Positions 63,833 to 64,000 of a stretch of 64,000 nt of DNA are shown in pieces. Both the position numbers and the translations under genes were made by a program. Origin of the DNA: an uncultured Niabella sp. (lineage in GTDB: Bacteria > Bacteroidota > Bacteroidia > Chitinophagales > Chitinophagaceae); assembly GCA_934486785.1 (NCBI GenBank), contig CAKSQK010000001.1:124001-188000 (forward strand). Direction: 5' to 3'. Below the pieces are notes generated by a model, which saw only the letters and a list, made by a program, of their open reading frames with translations, was not told the DNA's origin and made no database searches. Position 1 is the stretch's first letter, and every line of letters starts with the position of its first letter.

Positions 63833-64000
63833 CTATTTTAATCTTAATTCTTTTAAAACGTCATCGCTTTTATCCAACCTGGGGTCGGCAAAGATAATAG
63901 ATTTTCCCTCACTTTTGTCAAAAACAAGGTCGTAGCCGTTGGCTGTAACCAGCCTGTTTACTGCAGCCGCCACCTTATCTTGTAAAGGTTTCATTAGCTC
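63833..64000 (-). CDS. Second Skp/OmpH-family chaperone, C-terminal part only
   Basis: The last 55 residues of a protein whose tail matches the Skp/OmpH pattern: VAAAVNRLVTANGYDLVFDKS followed by the typical short end DVLKELRLK. The stop is TAG at 63833-63835 and the frame leaves the window at 64000. It precedes the complete Skp gene by 56 bases, and the two are tandem relatives. Confidence 0.82.
   Translation of the reverse strand, partial: ELMKPLQDKVAAAVNRLVTANGYDLVFDKSEGKSIIFADPRLDKSDDVLKELRLK

Overview
The window looks like a chromosomal segment of a Bacteroidota bacterium, most likely family Chitinophagaceae; I cannot name the genus. The grounds are a SusC/SusD transport operon, a lipoprotein-type TamA (TamL), -7 promoter boxes of the form TAnnTTTG, little sign of Shine-Dalgarno sites, the order rplM-rpsI-rpsB-tsf, and several small Bacteroidota families (DUF2752, TM2, DUF4286, DUF5362-like, bTHX). 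I see no insertion sequence, phage, integron or CRISPR array, and no tRNA or rRNA gene.

Layout. 1-7.9 kb: a cut POT peptide transporter, DNA polymerase IV, an S1/P1-type nuclease, a DUF2752/TM2 pair, a TonB-dependent receptor and two envelope proteins. 7.9-11.3 kb: an ECF sigma factor, its probable anti-sigma factor and two paralogous outer-membrane barrels. 11.4-17.5 kb: the cell-shape operon mreB-mreC-mreD-PBP2-rodA. 17.7-25.1 kb: a lone C-terminal transketolase subunit, polA, a lipoprotein and ligA. 25.3-27.1 kb: a HEAT-repeat protein and an LGFP-repeat metalloprotease without an export signal. 27.3-27.7 kb: four tandem ~104-bp repeats. 27.8-30.6 kb: tsf, rpsB, rpsI, rplM behind a structured leader. 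30.8-40.7 kb: a sugar-uptake locus (SusC, SusD and two SusE/F lipoproteins) with a Nudix-type regulator, two matching operators at the susC promoter, a PfkB kinase and an aldo/keto reductase, but no glycoside hydrolase. 40.9-49.5 kb: pyrH, pdxH, bTHX, HU, exonuclease III, a LOG protein, a DUF1080 protein, TamL and an rRNA methyltransferase. 49.5-64 kb: recR, an Ig-like lipoprotein, a hydrolase-CBS-Omp85-nadK run, miaA, rpmH, rimM/rpsP, a PIF1-like helicase, murI and two Skp/OmpH chaperones.

The genes are mostly core machinery: envelope building (Mre/PBP2/RodA, MurI, Skp, two Omp85 proteins), DNA replication and repair (PolA, LigA, DinB, ExoIII, RecR, helicase) and translation. The accessory parts are the Sus locus, the LGFP protease pair and the sigma/anti-sigma/barrel operon.

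The most unusual signals are non-coding. Short degenerate tandem repeats with a strict 7- or 8-bp period fill the gaps between ribosomal protein genes and between mreB and mreC, and lie beside recR. Other signals are two operators flanking the susC promoter, a two-hairpin leader before rplM, and several genes whose frames offer no ATG start.
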